Shown: positions 17,456 to 27,645 of the stretch, piece by piece
How positions within the stretch are numbered: the first letter of the stretch is position 1
Layout of the letters: each line of letters starts with the position of its first letter
NCBI RefSeq assembly: GCF_000014565.1
Contig: NC_008268.1
Span: 868,001 to 932,000, forward strand
Direction of reading: 5' to 3'
Length of the DNA: 64,000 nt
From: Rhodococcus jostii RHA1
Lineage (GTDB): Bacteria > Actinomycetota > Actinomycetes > Mycobacteriales > Mycobacteriaceae
Notes under the pieces: model-generated
What the model saw: the letters and a program-made list of their open reading frames with translations, nothing else
Told to the model about the DNA's origin: nothing
Database searches by the model: none
Translations under genes and position numbers: made by a program

Positions 17456-20197
17456 TCACGCAGCATCCACGGCGACGACACCGCGGCGGATCGCCGCGAC
17501 CGCACGACCTGCGGCCTTACCGACCTGCGGATCGGGGGACGTCGACCGGACCTGTTCGAGCAGGTCGATCACCTGCCTGCACCACCGCACGAAGTCGCCC
17601 GCCGACAGCGCACGCCCCTGATCTCCGGCCGCGATCAGCGCCTCGACGAGCGAATTGTCGCTCGCCCAGTGGAAGATCGCGGCAGCGAAGCCGAGGTCCG
17701 GCTCACGGGTGGGCGGCAATTTGTGCCGGATCTCGTCCGCCCGCAGCTCCCGCCACACCCGCACGGTCTCGTCGAGGGCGTGCCGCAGTGCTCCCGGACC
17801 GCCGGCTTCGACGGTGTCCCCTTCACGGCGCGATTCGAAGATCACGGCGGACACGACGGCGGCGAGTTCCGCGGGCCCGAGACCCTTCCACACACCCTGC
17901 CGGAGGCACTCGGCCACCAAGAGGTCGCTCTCGCAATAGATTCGACTCAGCCGTGTGCCGTGTTCGGTGGCGTCGGGGTGTTCGCCCGGCGAGATGTAGT
18001 CGCGTTCGGCGAGCAGCGACAGGATGCGATCGAACGTGCGCGCCAACGAGTTCGTCGTGGCAGCCACCTTCTGTCGCATCGTCTCCGTCTCGCGGGCCAG
18101 CCGGTTGTAGCGCTCACCGATCCGGCTCAGCTGTTCGCGGTCCGGCCAACTGTGGCACGGGTGCTGCCGGATGGCGCGCCGCAGCCGTGCGATCTCGGCG
18201 TCGTCGGTGGCAGCACCCGACTTCGTCCGCTTCCGGCGTCCGGGCGCGACGATTCCGGTGCTGCGCAACGCCGATGCCAGATCGCGTCGCACCCGGGCGG
18301 TGTGGTGATCGAAGCGCCGCGGCAACCGCATCGATCCCAAAGACCGTGCGGGCTCCGGGAAGTCGCCGGCCGACACCCGGCCCGCCCACTTCGCCTCGGT
18401 GAGGATCAGCGGTTTCGGATCCGTGGGGTCCCGGTCCGGTTCCAGCACCACGGCCAGACCCGAGTGCCGTCCCACCGGGATCGCGATCACGTCGCCGCGC
18501 CGCAGTGCGACAAGCGAGGCGACGGCGGCGTCCCGGCGTTCGGTTCGACCTGCCCGTTCGAGTGACCGTTCCCGGCTGCTCAGCTCCTCCCGCAGGCGCG
18601 CGTACTCGAAGTACTCGCCGTCCTCGCCGCCCAGCCGTTCGCGGAGCGTGGTGAGCGCGGCCTCGTTGCGTTCGATGCCGCGCGTCAGGCCGACCACCGA
18701 CCGGTCGGCCTGGAACTGGGCGAACGACCGCTCGAGCAGGGCCCGTGATTCCGCCGCTCCCATGCGATCGACCAGGTTGATGGTCATGTTGTAGCCGGGA
18801 CGGAACGAGCTGCGGAGCGGGAACGTGCGCGTGGAGGCGAGCCCGGCGACGTCCACGGGTTCCACCCCGGGCTGCCACAGGACCACCGCGTGACCCTCGA
18901 TGTCGATGCCGCGACGTCCGGCCCGCCCGGTGAGCTGCGTGTACTCCCCCGGGGTGAGTTCGGCGTGGGCCTCGCCGTTGTACTTGACGAGGCGTTCGAG
19001 GACGACCGTGCGGGCGGGCATGTTGATGCCCAGCGCCAGCGTCTCGGTGGCGAACACGGCCCGGACCAGTCCTTTGACGAACAGCTCCTCGACCGTCTGC
19101 CGGAACGCGGGCAGCATCCCCGCGTGGTGCGCGGCGAGGCCCCGCTCGAGCGCCTTACGCCATTCCCAGTACCCGAGGACCTCCAGATCGGCCTTCGGCA
19201 GTTCGGCGGTGTGGGCGTCGATGATGGTCCGGATCTCGGCGACCTGCTCCGGCGTCGTCAGATCGAGGCGGGACCGCAGGCACTGTGCCAGCGCGGCGTC
19301 GCACCCGGCGCGACTGAAGATGAACGTGATCGCCGGGAGGAGTCCCTCGTCGTCGAGGCGGGAGATCACTTCCGGTCGGGGCAGCGGCCGGAAGTCGCTG
19401 GAGAACCCGCGGCCGCCGCCGCGGCGTCCCCTGCCCCGCGACTCCCACGAGTCGGCCCGCTCGAGGGCCTGCCGCTGTTTGACGTGACGGACCAGATCCT
19501 GGTCGACCACCAGATCCTGGAGGGCGTCCCCGCTCCGCGCCCTGGTGTCGAAGAGGTCGAACAGCCGCTTGCCGACCATGATGTGCTGCCACAGCGGGAT
19601 CGGGCGGTTCTCGTCGACCACCACGGTGGTGTCGCCGCGCACCGTTTCCATCCACGCGCCGAACTCCTCGGCGTTGCTGACGGTCGCCGACAGGCTGACG
19701 AGGCGGACGTCCTCGGACAGGTGCAGGATCACCTCTTCCCACACGGCGCCACGGAACCGGTCCGCCAGGAAGTGCACCTCGTCCATGACGACGTGGGACA
19801 ACCCGCGCAGCGCCGGGGAGTCGGCGTACAGCATGTTCCGCAGCACCTCGGTTGTCATGACGACCACCGGGGCGTCCGAGTTGATGCTCGAATCGCCGGT
19901 CAGCAGCCCGACGGTGTCCTTGCCGTACCGCCGCACCAGCTCCGCGTACTTCTGATTGCTCAGCGCCTTGATCGGTGTGGTGTAGAAGCACTTGCGACCG
20001 GACGTGAGCGCCAGGTGCACGGCGAATTCGCCGACCACGGTCTTTCCCGCGCCGGTCGGGGCGCAGACGAGGACGCCGTGGCCGCCCTCGAGCGCGCGGC
20101 AGGCGTTGATCTGGAAGGGGTCGAGCACGAAGCCGAGCTGCGCCGAGAACACGTCGAGTTCGGTGCCGCCGGTCGTGTCACCTGTTGTCACTGCCAC
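17456..20197 (-). CDS. helY: Ski2-like ATP-dependent helicase
   Basis: The 913-residue superfamily-2 helicase has Walker A APTGAGKT at residues 46-53, the DEVH box at 139-142, SAT at 170-172, and the motif VI region QLTGRAGRRG. A C-terminal DSHCT-like region follows, with helices such as ESLYCESDLLVAECLRQG-type sequence near residues 780-800. It matches HelY (Rv2092c) in length and position. Ski2-type helicases unwind RNA or DNA with 3'-5' polarity; HelY's in vivo substrate is not established. GTG start 20197 lies 12 bases after the tatC stop, so it is the last gene of the pafA-to-helY run. Confidence 0.93.
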   Translation of the reverse strand: MAVTTGDTTGGTELDVFSAQLGFVLDPFQINACRALEGGHGVLVCAPTGAGKTVVGEFAVHLALTSGRKCFYTTPIKALSNQKYAELVRRYGKDTVGLLTGDSSINSDAPVVVMTTEVLRNMLYADSPALRGLSHVVMDEVHFLADRFRGAVWEEVILHLSEDVRLVSLSATVSNAEEFGAWMETVRGDTTVVVDENRPIPLWQHIMVGKRLFDLFDTRARSGDALQDLVVDQDLVRHVKQRQALERADSWESRGRGRRGGGRGFSSDFRPLPRPEVISRLDDEGLLPAITFIFSRAGCDAALAQCLRSRLDLTTPEQVAEIRTIIDAHTAELPKADLEVLGYWEWRKALERGLAAHHAGMLPAFRQTVEELFVKGLVRAVFATETLALGINMPARTVVLERLVKYNGEAHAELTPGEYTQLTGRAGRRGIDIEGHAVVLWQPGVEPVDVAGLASTRTFPLRSSFRPGYNMTINLVDRMGAAESRALLERSFAQFQADRSVVGLTRGIERNEAALTTLRERLGGEDGEYFEYARLREELSSRERSLERAGRTERRDAAVASLVALRRGDVIAIPVGRHSGLAVVLEPDRDPTDPKPLILTEAKWAGRVSAGDFPEPARSLGSMRLPRRFDHHTARVRRDLASALRSTGIVAPGRRKRTKSGAATDDAEIARLRRAIRQHPCHSWPDREQLSRIGERYNRLARETETMRQKVAATTNSLARTFDRILSLLAERDYISPGEHPDATEHGTRLSRIYCESDLLVAECLRQGVWKGLGPAELAAVVSAVIFESRREGDTVEAGGPGALRHALDETVRVWRELRADEIRHKLPPTREPDLGFAAAIFHWASDNSLVEALIAAGDQGRALSAGDFVRWCRQVIDLLEQVRSTSPDPQVGKAAGRAVAAIRRGVVAVDAA

Positions 20198-20209
20198 CCC
20201 GTCAGATTG

Positions 20210-21250
20210 TCACAGGGTGTCGGAGAAGTCCTGACCCGGTGTGTTGCTGCCGGTCGTGCTCGCGTCGTCGTTCTTGTTGGCACCCGCGGGCTTGCCGGAC
20301 TTGCGTGACCGCCGGAACCGGCCCGCCGGCTCGGGGACCGGTGTGGCGGCGACGTCGAACGCCTCGTTCAGGTCCGACGGTGCGGCGATGGTCGACGCCT
20401 CGTCGTCGTCGAGGGCACCCCACTCCTGTTCCGTGCGACGGGCCTTGCGGCGGTCGTTGATGCGGGCGATCTGCACGGCGACCTCGAACAGCAGGGTCAA
20501 CGCGAACGCGAGCGCGAGCATCGAGAATGGGTCCTGCCCGGGGGTCGCGATCGCGGCGAACACGAACAGAGCGAAGATCAGGCCGCGGCGCCACGCCTTG
20601 AGCTTCGCGTACGGCAGAATGCCGACGAAGTTCAGCGCGACGATGAGCAGCGGTATCTCGAAGCTCACACCGAAGATGATCAGCAGGTTGATGATGAACC
20701 CGAAATATTCCGCGCCGCCGAGTGCGGTGATCTGAACGTTGTCGCCGATCGTCAGCAGGAAATGCAGCGCCTTCGCGACGACCACGTAGGCGAGGACGGC
20801 GCCTGCGATGAACAGCGCGGCACCGGACACCACGAAGCCGATCGCGTAACGGCGCTCCTTCGCGTAGAGACCGGGCGTGATGAACGCCCACAGCTGGTAC
20901 AGCCAGATGGGGCAGGCCAGGACGACGCCCGCGGTCAGCGCGACCTTGAATCGGAGCATGAACTGCTCGAACGGTCCGGTCGCGAGGAGGCGGCACGACC
21001 CGTCGTTGCTCAGGTCGGCGCGACTCGACGCGGGCAGCGAACAGTACGGCCCGCGGAGAAGCTCACCGAGACTCTCGATCCCGAGAATCTGGTGGGAGTA
21101 CCAGAAGAAGCCCACCGCGGTGGTGACCACGATGGCCAGCACCGACAGGAGCAACCGCGTGCGCAGCTCGTAGAGGTGATCGACCAACGACATGGTGCCG
21201 TCGGGATTGGTCCTCCGCTTGCTGTGGCGCGGATCGAACGGAATTCGCAC
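20210..21250 (-). CDS. tatC: Twin-arginine translocase subunit TatC
   Basis: The 346-residue polytopic protein has six membrane segments and the TatC signatures [13 protein letters not shown] near the N-terminus and FGVSFEIPL in the fourth to fifth segment region. TatC recognises the twin-arginine signal peptide and recruits TatA to transport folded proteins. The C-terminal 75 residues or so form an acidic then basic cytoplasmic tail (after [13 protein letters not shown]), longer than in E. coli TatC but usual for Mycobacteriales. GTG start. It is 71 bases downstream of tatA in the same operon. No tatB is seen in the window. Confidence 0.96.
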   Translation of the reverse strand: MRIPFDPRHSKRRTNPDGTMSLVDHLYELRTRLLLSVLAIVVTTAVGFFWYSHQILGIESLGELLRGPYCSLPASSRADLSNDGSCRLLATGPFEQFMLRFKVALTAGVVLACPIWLYQLWAFITPGLYAKERRYAIGFVVSGAALFIAGAVLAYVVVAKALHFLLTIGDNVQITALGGAEYFGFIINLLIIFGVSFEIPLLIVALNFVGILPYAKLKAWRRGLIFALFVFAAIATPGQDPFSMLALAFALTLLFEVAVQIARINDRRKARRTEQEWGALDDDEASTIAAPSDLNEAFDVAATPVPEPAGRFRRSRKSGKPAGANKNDDASTTGSNTPGQDFSDTL

Positions 21251-21321
21251 TGTTGTTCGCCCTAGTCTTGGTCAGCAGGCAACCGGGGTGAAGAATCACC
21301 CCGGTTGTCAGGCGGCTCGGG

Positions 21322-21597
21322 CTACGCCGACTTGGGCTCGGTGTGCTGCGGCTGCACCGGCGCCGGAGGGGTGACCGGTGCGGTGGTGGTGTCCGCCACG
21401 GGCAGCTCGGCGGGCGCGCTCTGCTGCGCGGTGGGCGCCGGCGTGCTGTTGTCGTTCTGCATCTCCTTGACCTCGCTCTTGAAGATGCGGAGCGAACGGC
21501 CGAGTCCGCGAGCCGCGTCGGGCAGCTTCTTGGAACCGAACAGGATGATGACGACCAGCGCGACAATGGCCCAGTGCCAGGGGCTCATGGCTCCCAT
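21322..21597 (-). CDS. tatA: Twin-arginine translocase subunit TatA
   Basis: The 91-residue protein has a single N-terminal helix ([15 protein letters not shown]), the [14 protein letters not shown] hinge and an amphipathic helix ([12 protein letters not shown]), followed by a Pro/Ala-rich soluble tail. TatA oligomers form the translocation path. ATG 21597 follows GGAGGT with 6-base spacing. The gene sits between panE and tatC. Confidence 0.95.
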   Translation of the reverse strand: MGAMSPWHWAIVALVVIILFGSKKLPDAARGLGRSLRIFKSEVKEMQNDNSTPAPTAQQSAPAELPVADTTTAPVTPPAPVQPQHTEPKSA

Positions 21598-21669
21598 GAT
21601 GAAACCTCCAAAAGATCAGGTGACCCCGATGCTACCGGACATACTCGGCACCGGTCCGGTCGAAACCGG

Positions 21670-22734
21670 CTAGTTGCGCTGCCGTTTACCTGTCGGTTTC
21701 CCGGGTGCCCGCTGTGAGCGCAGATCGGCGAGCAGGGCGTCCCCGGACCAGTGCCGGTTCCCGCCCGCCTCGGCCTCGCGGATCAGTTCGACCAGCCTCG
21801 CGTTCACCGGTGCGGCCGTGCCCGACGACGCGGCCAGGCGCACGATCTCCCCGCTGATCCAGTCCACTTCGGTGCGCCGGCCCGCTTCGAGGTCGTCCCA
21901 CATCGAGGACCGCGCGTGCGGGTCGATGGCCAGCATCCGGCTGCCCGCCACCCGGAACACCCCGTCCGGGACGGTCAGCAACCGGGGAATCCACTGCGGC
22001 GGCAGCGGTGTGAGTTTGGCGACAGCGATGCCGCGGGCGGTCAGGAGAGTCAGTGCTTCCCGCTGCGCCAGCGCGACCGCGCGCCGGAACGACCGCTGCG
22101 ACAACTCCTCGCGGAGCGGCAGGCTGGACAGGGCGTTGACCGCGTTGTTCAGGTTGAACAGCAGCTTCGCCCACTGCACCGAGCGGAAGTCGTCACGTGT
22201 GTGGAGCGGCAGCCCGGCGTCGTCGAAGACCGGTGCGAATGCGCGCACCGCCGGATGCTGCTCGATCTCGAGGTCGCCCTCGGAGCCCTGGTGGAAATGC
22301 CCGTCGCCGCGGTGCACCACATTGAACGGCACCATCGCCGCGAGAACGACCTGCTCCGGCAGGGCCGCGCGGAGGGTGTCCGCATTGCTCAGCCCGTTCT
22401 GCGCACTGACTACGACCGTGTCGGAACCGATCGCCGACGCCAGCGCGGCACCCGCCTCCGGTGTCCCCGCCGACTTCACCGACACGACGACGAGATCGGC
22501 GGTGGCCGCCGACTCCGGGCCGGTGGCGAAGGCGATGCCGGGGGCACCGACCCGGACGTCCGCTCCGTGCAAGTCCGTCAGCCGTAACCCGTGTTCGCGG
22601 ATCTCCGCCCCGACGCGCTCCCGCCCGATCAGGGTCACCTCGGCACCGGCCGCGGCGAGCCGGCCCCCGACATAGCAGCCGATGCTGCCCGCGCCGAAGA
22701 CGCTGATCCGCAGCGGACGCCCGTCGCCGCTCAT
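21670..22734 (-). CDS. 2-dehydropantoate 2-reductase family protein
   Basis: The 354-residue protein has the N-terminal NADPH motif VFGAGSIGCYVGGRLAAAG and the C-terminal ApbA/PanE domain with KLLFNLNNAVNALSS. The general-acid Lys and the Asn that bind ketopantoate in PanE fall in this segment. Ketopantoate reductase makes pantoate for coenzyme A. The start ATG 22734 overlaps the pafC stop by four bases; a longer frame upstream only shadows pafC. M. tuberculosis has tatA directly after pafC, so this gene is an insertion into the conserved paf-tat operon. Whether it is the cell's true PanE or a paralogue for another 2-keto acid cannot be judged here. Confidence 0.85.
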   Translation of the reverse strand: MSGDGRPLRISVFGAGSIGCYVGGRLAAAGAEVTLIGRERVGAEIREHGLRLTDLHGADVRVGAPGIAFATGPESAATADLVVVSVKSAGTPEAGAALASAIGSDTVVVSAQNGLSNADTLRAALPEQVVLAAMVPFNVVHRGDGHFHQGSEGDLEIEQHPAVRAFAPVFDDAGLPLHTRDDFRSVQWAKLLFNLNNAVNALSSLPLREELSQRSFRRAVALAQREALTLLTARGIAVAKLTPLPPQWIPRLLTVPDGVFRVAGSRMLAIDPHARSSMWDDLEAGRRTEVDWISGEIVRLAASSGTAAPVNARLVELIREAEAGGNRHWSGDALLADLRSQRAPGKPTGKRQRN

Positions 22735-23711
22735 GCCTCGACGGCGTCGTAGGCGGACAGCGCCTCCACGGCGCGGCGGCGCACCTCGTCGACCAGTTCG
22801 GCCGGTTCGAGCACTCTGATTCCGGAGCCGAACCCGAGCACGAGCCGGGCCATCCACTCGAGCGCCCCGTAACTCATGCTCGCCTCGACCGAGCCGTCGG
22901 CGTCGACCGTCCGGACATCCATCGGGTAGTAGTCGAGCACCCACACGCAGTCGGCGCCGATGTGCAACCGGGCCTGGGGAAGGGACGCGTCGCCGCTGAA
23001 CAATTCCAGGTTGGAATCCCGGACGAGAGCCTGCGCCGGCGGTGTGGATGCCTCGTCCAGCTCGGTGGCGGCGTCGATCCGGTCGAGCCGGAACAGCCGG
23101 ACCCCCTCGGCCTGCCGGCACCACGCCTGCAGATAACTCTGATTGTCGACCAGCACGACCCGCACCGGATCCACGGTGCGCTCGGTGACGCGGTCCCGGG
23201 ACGCCGAGTAGTACGTCAGGTGGAGTGCGTGCCGATGATGGAGCGCGGACCGCACCGTGGCGGCGATGGGATCTTCCGCCACGTCCTCCACCGCCTCCCG
23301 CTCCGACGCCGGCGTCACCGCCGCGCGGGCCGCCGCGGTGCCCGCGGCGTCCTCGATCTTCGCGATCGCGCTGTGCGCCGCGGACGGATCGACCATGCCC
23401 GGCATCTCCACCAGCGAACGCAGGGCAATCAGCAGGGCCGTCGCTTCCGTGGACGTCAACCGCAGCGGTCGGTCGATGCCCGCCGAGAACGTCACCTCGA
23501 TGCTCTCCTCGGAGAACGAGAGGTCGATGAGGTCGCCGGGACCGTAGCCGGGCAGGCCGCACACCCACAACTGGTTGAGGTCGGACATCAGCTGCGTGGT
23601 GGTGACGCCCAGTTCGGCGGCGGCCTCGGCCGCGCTCATCCCGGGATTCGCGATGAAGTACGGCACCAGGTTGAGGAGCCGGGACAGTCTCGACGACAGC
23701 CTGTTACTCAC
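22731..23711 (-). CDS. pafC: WYL-domain DNA-damage regulator PafC
   Basis: The 326-residue protein has an N-terminal winged helix (SAAEAAAELGVTTTQLMSDL), a WYL ligand-binding domain with LTYYSASRDRVTERTVDPVRV and a WCX C-terminal extension. PafB and PafC form a heterodimer that activates the LexA-independent DNA-damage response in mycobacteria. Start and stop overlap pafB by 8 bases and panE by 4 bases, so all three are co-translated. Confidence 0.95.
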   Translation of the reverse strand: MSNRLSSRLSRLLNLVPYFIANPGMSAAEAAAELGVTTTQLMSDLNQLWVCGLPGYGPGDLIDLSFSEESIEVTFSAGIDRPLRLTSTEATALLIALRSLVEMPGMVDPSAAHSAIAKIEDAAGTAAARAAVTPASEREAVEDVAEDPIAATVRSALHHRHALHLTYYSASRDRVTERTVDPVRVVLVDNQSYLQAWCRQAEGVRLFRLDRIDAATELDEASTPPAQALVRDSNLELFSGDASLPQARLHIGADCVWVLDYYPMDVRTVDADGSVEASMSYGALEWMARLVLGFGSGIRVLEPAELVDEVRRRAVEALSAYDAVEA

Positions 23712-24699
23712 GACGTCCCCCTTCCCCTGCGGCGTCCTTCAGCTTGGTCAGCACATCGTGGCGTAGTTCGGGCGGATCGAGAACCAGGGCGTCCGCCCCG
23801 TGGCCCGCGACCAGCCGGGCGATCCAGTCCCGGGAGCGGACCGGGATCCCGAGCAGGGTGCCGGCGCGCTCGTTCACCCGCTTCGCCTCCGCCGTGGTCG
23901 CCAGTCGGCGCAGTTCCTGGGCCCGGCCCTCGGCCACCCATACGGTGGCGGTCCCGGTGACCTCCCCCGAACCGGTGACCCGGTCGACGATCTCCCGGAG
24001 GTCCACGCCCGCCGGTTTGTGGACGACCCCGGACGGTCCGAACTCCGTCACGTCGTCGCCGATCCGCGACAGCCGGAACGTCCGGACGGCCCCCCGGTCG
24101 ACGTCGTGACCGACGAGGTACCACCGGCCGTGCGCTGTGACGACGCCCCAGGGTTCGACGGTGCGCTCGGTGTACGGCTCGTTGAGGGCGCCGCGGTGCG
24201 GGAAATGCACGGCGCGGCCGGCGTCGACCGCCGCCAGCAGCTTGCCGAGCGCCGGTTCGGAGCCGCGGGTGCGGGCGGGCACCGCCGTGATCGGGGTGGC
24301 CGCCGAATCCGGATCCACCTGCACACCCGCCGCGCGCAGCTTGAGCAGCGCCCCCTGGGCCGCGGACGTCAACTCCGGCGACTCCCACAGCTGGACCGCC
24401 ACCGCGACCGCCGCGGACTCCTCCTGGCTGAGGTCGATGTCGGGGAGCTCGTACGCATTGCGGTTGATGCGGTAGCCCTCGACCGTCGAGAAGCGCGACG
24501 CCTGTCCGGTCTCGAGCGGAACACCGAGATCCCGGAGCTCGTTCTTGTCGCGTTCGAACATGCGGCTGAACGCCTCGTCGCTGGCGGAGTCGGCGTACCC
24601 GGCAACGCTCTCGCGAATCTTCTCGGCGGTGAGGAACTGCCTGGTGGACAACAAACAGATCACCAGGTTCATCAACCGCTCGATCTTGGAAGTCGGCAC
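23704..24699 (-). CDS. pafB: WYL-domain DNA-damage regulator PafB
   Basis: The 331-residue protein is a paralogue of PafC. It has a winged helix at residues 1-70 (SKIERLMNLVICLLSTRQ near the start), a WYL domain (FPHRGALNEPYTERTVEPWGV, then GRWYLVGHDVDRG) and a WCX domain. GTG 24699 gives the usual length, and the longer upstream frame would run into pafA. With PafC it likely activates recA-type promoters after DNA damage. It lies 47 bases after pafA. Confidence 0.95.
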   Translation of the reverse strand: MPTSKIERLMNLVICLLSTRQFLTAEKIRESVAGYADSASDEAFSRMFERDKNELRDLGVPLETGQASRFSTVEGYRINRNAYELPDIDLSQEESAAVAVAVQLWESPELTSAAQGALLKLRAAGVQVDPDSAATPITAVPARTRGSEPALGKLLAAVDAGRAVHFPHRGALNEPYTERTVEPWGVVTAHGRWYLVGHDVDRGAVRTFRLSRIGDDVTEFGPSGVVHKPAGVDLREIVDRVTGSGEVTGTATVWVAEGRAQELRRLATTAEAKRVNERAGTLLGIPVRSRDWIARLVAGHGADALVLDPPELRHDVLTKLKDAAGEGGRRE

Positions 24700-24746
24700 G
24701 CCCGGAAGCCTAGTGGGTGAGCCCGTTACGGACCCCCACAGCGCCG

Positions 24747-26105
24747 CTACATCGAGGCAATCAGGCGCTCCACCCGCTCGTCGACCGACCGGAACGGGTC
24801 CTTGCACAGCACCGTCCGCTGGGCCTGGTCGTTGAGCTTGAGGTGCACCCAGTCGACCGTGAAGTCGCGTCCGGCCTCCTGCGCCGCGGTGATGAACTCG
24901 CCGCGCAGCTTCGCCCGGGTGGTCTGCGGCGGAGTGTCCACCGCCGCCTCGATCGTCTCGTCCTCGGTGATCCGCTTCACCAGCCCCTTACGCTGCAGCA
25001 CGTCGAACACGCCGCGACCGCGTTTGATGTCGTGGTACGCCAGATCCAGCTGCGCGATCTTCGGGTCGGCCAGCTCGAAGCCGTGCCGGTCCTGGTAGCG
25101 CTGGAACAGCTTGCGCTTGATCACCCAGTCGATCTCCGTGTCGACCTTCGCGAAGTCCTGCGTCTCGACGGCGTCGAGCATGCGACCCCAGAGGTCGACC
25201 ACCTGAGTGACCTGCGGATCGGGATCCCGGTTCTGCAGGTGTTCCACCGCGCGCGCGTGGTACTCCCGCTGAATGTCGAGGGCGCTGGCCTGCCTGCCGC
25301 CGGCGAGCCGCACCGGGCGGCGTCCGGTGACGTCGTGACTGACCTCGCGGATGGCGCGGATCGGGTTGTCGAGCGCGAAGTCGCGGAACGACACCCCGGC
25401 CTCGATCATCTCGAGCACGAGCGCCGCCGTGCCCACCTTCAGCATGGTGGTGGACTCGGACATGTTCGAGTCGCCGACGATCACGTGCAGGCGGCGGTAC
25501 TTCTCCGCGTCGGCGTGCGGCTCGTCACGGGTGTTGATGATGGGCCGCGACCGCGTGGTCGCCGAGGACACGCCCTCCCAGATGTGCTCGGCGCGCTGCG
25601 ACAGGCAGAACGTGGCCGCCTTCGGCGTCTGCAGGACCTTGCCTGCGCCGCAGATCAGCTGCCGCGTCACCAGGAACGGGAGCAGCACGTCCGAGATCCG
25701 GGAGAATTCGCCGGCCCGGGCCACGAGGAAGTTCTCGTGACAGCCGTACGAATTGCCTGCCGAGTCCGTGTTGTTCTTGAACAGGTAGATGTCGCCGCCG
25801 ATGCCTTCCTCGGCGAGCCGCTGTTCGGCGTCGATCAACAGCTCCTCGAGAACGCGCTCCCCCGCCCGGTCGTGGTTGACCAACTGGATGAGGTTGTCGC
25901 ACTCGGCTGTGGCGTATTCGGGGTGCGAGCCGACGTCCAGATACAGGCGGGCACCGTTCCGGAGAAACACGTTGGAGCTCCGGCCCCACGACACCACCCG
26001 CCGGAACAGGTAGCGCGCAACCTCGTCCGGGCTCAGTCGCCTGTGACCATGGAAGGTGCAGGTCACACCGAACTCTGTCTCAATTCCCATGATTCGTCGC
26101 TGCAC
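24747..26105 (-). CDS. pafA: Pup-protein ligase
   Basis: The 452-residue protein has exactly the length of M. tuberculosis PafA. The N-terminus [12 protein letters not shown] and the [15 protein letters not shown] segment carry the ATP/Mg-binding glutamates and the catalytic aspartate (Asp57 here). The [20 protein letters not shown] stretch is typical of the carboxylate-amine ligase fold. PafA joins the C-terminal glutamate of deamidated Pup to lysines of target proteins. GTG 26105 follows a TACTGT box by 6 bases, suggesting a leaderless mRNA. It heads the pafA-pafB-pafC-panE-tatA-tatC-helY run. Confidence 0.97.
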   Translation of the reverse strand: MQRRIMGIETEFGVTCTFHGHRRLSPDEVARYLFRRVVSWGRSSNVFLRNGARLYLDVGSHPEYATAECDNLIQLVNHDRAGERVLEELLIDAEQRLAEEGIGGDIYLFKNNTDSAGNSYGCHENFLVARAGEFSRISDVLLPFLVTRQLICGAGKVLQTPKAATFCLSQRAEHIWEGVSSATTRSRPIINTRDEPHADAEKYRRLHVIVGDSNMSESTTMLKVGTAALVLEMIEAGVSFRDFALDNPIRAIREVSHDVTGRRPVRLAGGRQASALDIQREYHARAVEHLQNRDPDPQVTQVVDLWGRMLDAVETQDFAKVDTEIDWVIKRKLFQRYQDRHGFELADPKIAQLDLAYHDIKRGRGVFDVLQRKGLVKRITEDETIEAAVDTPPQTTRAKLRGEFITAAQEAGRDFTVDWVHLKLNDQAQRTVLCKDPFRSVDERVERLIASM

Positions 26106-26111
26106 ACCTCG

Positions 26112-26117
26112 ACAGTA
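26112..26117 (-). promoter_or_regulatory. -10 element TACTGT for pafA
   Basis: TACTGT on the minus strand ends 6 bases before the GTG of pafA and supports that start. Confidence 0.5.
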
Positions 26118-26169
26118 CAACGCCGATCACCCGGCGGAGCGGTAAAACCGTCCGGCGACACCTCGCGCA

Positions 26170-26175
26170 TACGCT
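26170..26175 (+). promoter_or_regulatory. -10 element TACGCT for the PAP2/kinase gene
   Basis: TACGCT lies 6 bases before the in-frame GTG at 26182 and 3 bases before the ATG at 26179. If the mRNA is leaderless, GTG 26182 is the true start. Confidence 0.45.
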
Positions 26176-26178
26176 GAG

Positions 26179-27645
26179 ATGGTGAACCGACACTTACGCC
26201 GAATCCACCGGGCCGACGAGATCGTCTTCGACCGCAGCGCCGATCTGAGTCCCTCCGGGCTCGACCGGGCCATGCGCTTCCTCAGCCGCGCGGCCGACAA
26301 GGGGCTCCTGTGGTGGTTCGTGGCGGCGGTACTGGGACTGGTCGGCGGGCACGCCCGCCGCGGTGCTGTGCGCGGACTGCTGTCCCTCATGATGGCGAGC
26401 GGTCTGGCCAACGGCATCCTCAAACCGCTGTTCCCCCGGCGGCGCCCGCCCGCCCGCGTCTGGACGAACGTGCTGCGCGGGGTGCCGATCCCCCGGTCCT
26501 CGTCGTTCCCGTCGGGTCATGCGGCGTCGGCGGCGGCGTTCACCACGGGCGTGGCCCTGGAATCGCCTGCGGCCGGTGCCGTCGTGGCCCCGCTCGCCGC
26601 CGCGGTCGCGTACTCCCGCGTGCACAACGGCGTCCACTGGCCGACCGACGTTGCCGCCGGGCTGATACTGGGCGGGGCCGTCGCGTCGGGCACCCGCCGC
26701 TGGTGGGCGGTGCGCACGGAGGAACCGGCGGAGTTGGGCCCCACCGTCGACGCACCGGCACTTCGGGGCGGTGAGGGCCTGCTCGTGGTGGTCAACCCGG
26801 AGTCCGGGCCGGACAGTGTCGATCCCAGTGAGGAGATCACGACCGCACTCCCCAAGGCCGACGTGCGCGCCCTCGACACCGACCGCGATTTCGCAGAACA
26901 ACTCGACGCCTGGGTGGCCGACACGGATCCGCGCGCCCTCGGGGTGTGCGGTGGAGACGGGACCGTGGTCGCCGTCGCATCCGCGGCAACGCGTCACGCG
27001 CTGCCGCTGGCGGTGTTCCCGGGCGGCACGCTCAATCACTTCGCGCGGGATGCCGGCGCCGCCGACATCTCGGACACGGTGAACGCCGTCGAGACCGGGC
27101 ATGCGGTTCTCGTCGATCAGGCCGTCGTCCACACCGATGTCGCGGAGCCGGCGCCGTTCCTCAACACCGCCAGTCTCGGCGGCTATCCCGACGCGGTGCG
27201 ACTGCGGGAGAAGTGGCAGCCGCGGTACGGGAAGTGGCCCGCGGCATGTGTGGCGATGATTCGGATTCTCTCCGCGGCAACACCGCTCGCCGTCACCATC
27301 GACGGCAGGCCCGTGAAGGTGTGGATGTTGTTCGTGGGGAACGGTCGGTATTCCCCCGGCGATCAGGTTCCGATGTCGCGTCCCGCCATCACCGGCGGAC
27401 TGCTCGACGTCCGGTACGTGCGGGCCGACCGGCGAGCGTCCCGGCCGCGGCTGCTGTTCGCCGCCGCCACCGGGACGCTCGGAAGCAGCCGGGTGTACGT
27501 GCGATCCCTGGCGCCCCGGCTCACCGTCCGCGTGGACGGCTCGCCGGTCGCGCTGGCCACCGACGGTGAAGTGGTGGCCGACGCCCTGCGGTTCGACTTC
27601 CGGACGGTGCCCGGAGGGATCGCGGTGTACCGGCCTCAGTCCTGA
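26179..27645 (+). CDS. Fused PAP2 phosphatase / diacylglycerol-kinase-like protein
   Basis: The 488-residue protein joins two lipid-enzyme domains. Residues 1-175 form a PAP2 membrane phosphatase with the three-part motif: Lys82 to Pro90 (KPLFPRRRP), PSGH at 111-114 and [12 protein letters not shown] at 146-157. Residues 198-488 form a lipid/diacylglycerol kinase catalytic domain with GGDGT at 258-262 and [11 protein letters not shown]. It may phosphorylate a lipid alcohol and dephosphorylate a lipid phosphate, perhaps undecaprenyl or phosphatidic acid related. The start is ATG 26179 or GTG 26182. It is divergent from pafA and its 3' end overlaps prcA by 10 bases. Confidence 0.88.
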   Translation: MVNRHLRRIHRADEIVFDRSADLSPSGLDRAMRFLSRAADKGLLWWFVAAVLGLVGGHARRGAVRGLLSLMMASGLANGILKPLFPRRRPPARVWTNVLRGVPIPRSSSFPSGHAASAAAFTTGVALESPAAGAVVAPLAAAVAYSRVHNGVHWPTDVAAGLILGGAVASGTRRWWAVRTEEPAELGPTVDAPALRGGEGLLVVVNPESGPDSVDPSEEITTALPKADVRALDTDRDFAEQLDAWVADTDPRALGVCGGDGTVVAVASAATRHALPLAVFPGGTLNHFARDAGAADISDTVNAVETGHAVLVDQAVVHTDVAEPAPFLNTASLGGYPDAVRLREKWQPRYGKWPAACVAMIRILSAATPLAVTIDGRPVKVWMLFVGNGRYSPGDQVPMSRPAITGGLLDVRYVRADRRASRPRLLFAAATGTLGSSRVYVRSLAPRLTVRVDGSPVALATDGEVVADALRFDFRTVPGGIAVYRPQS

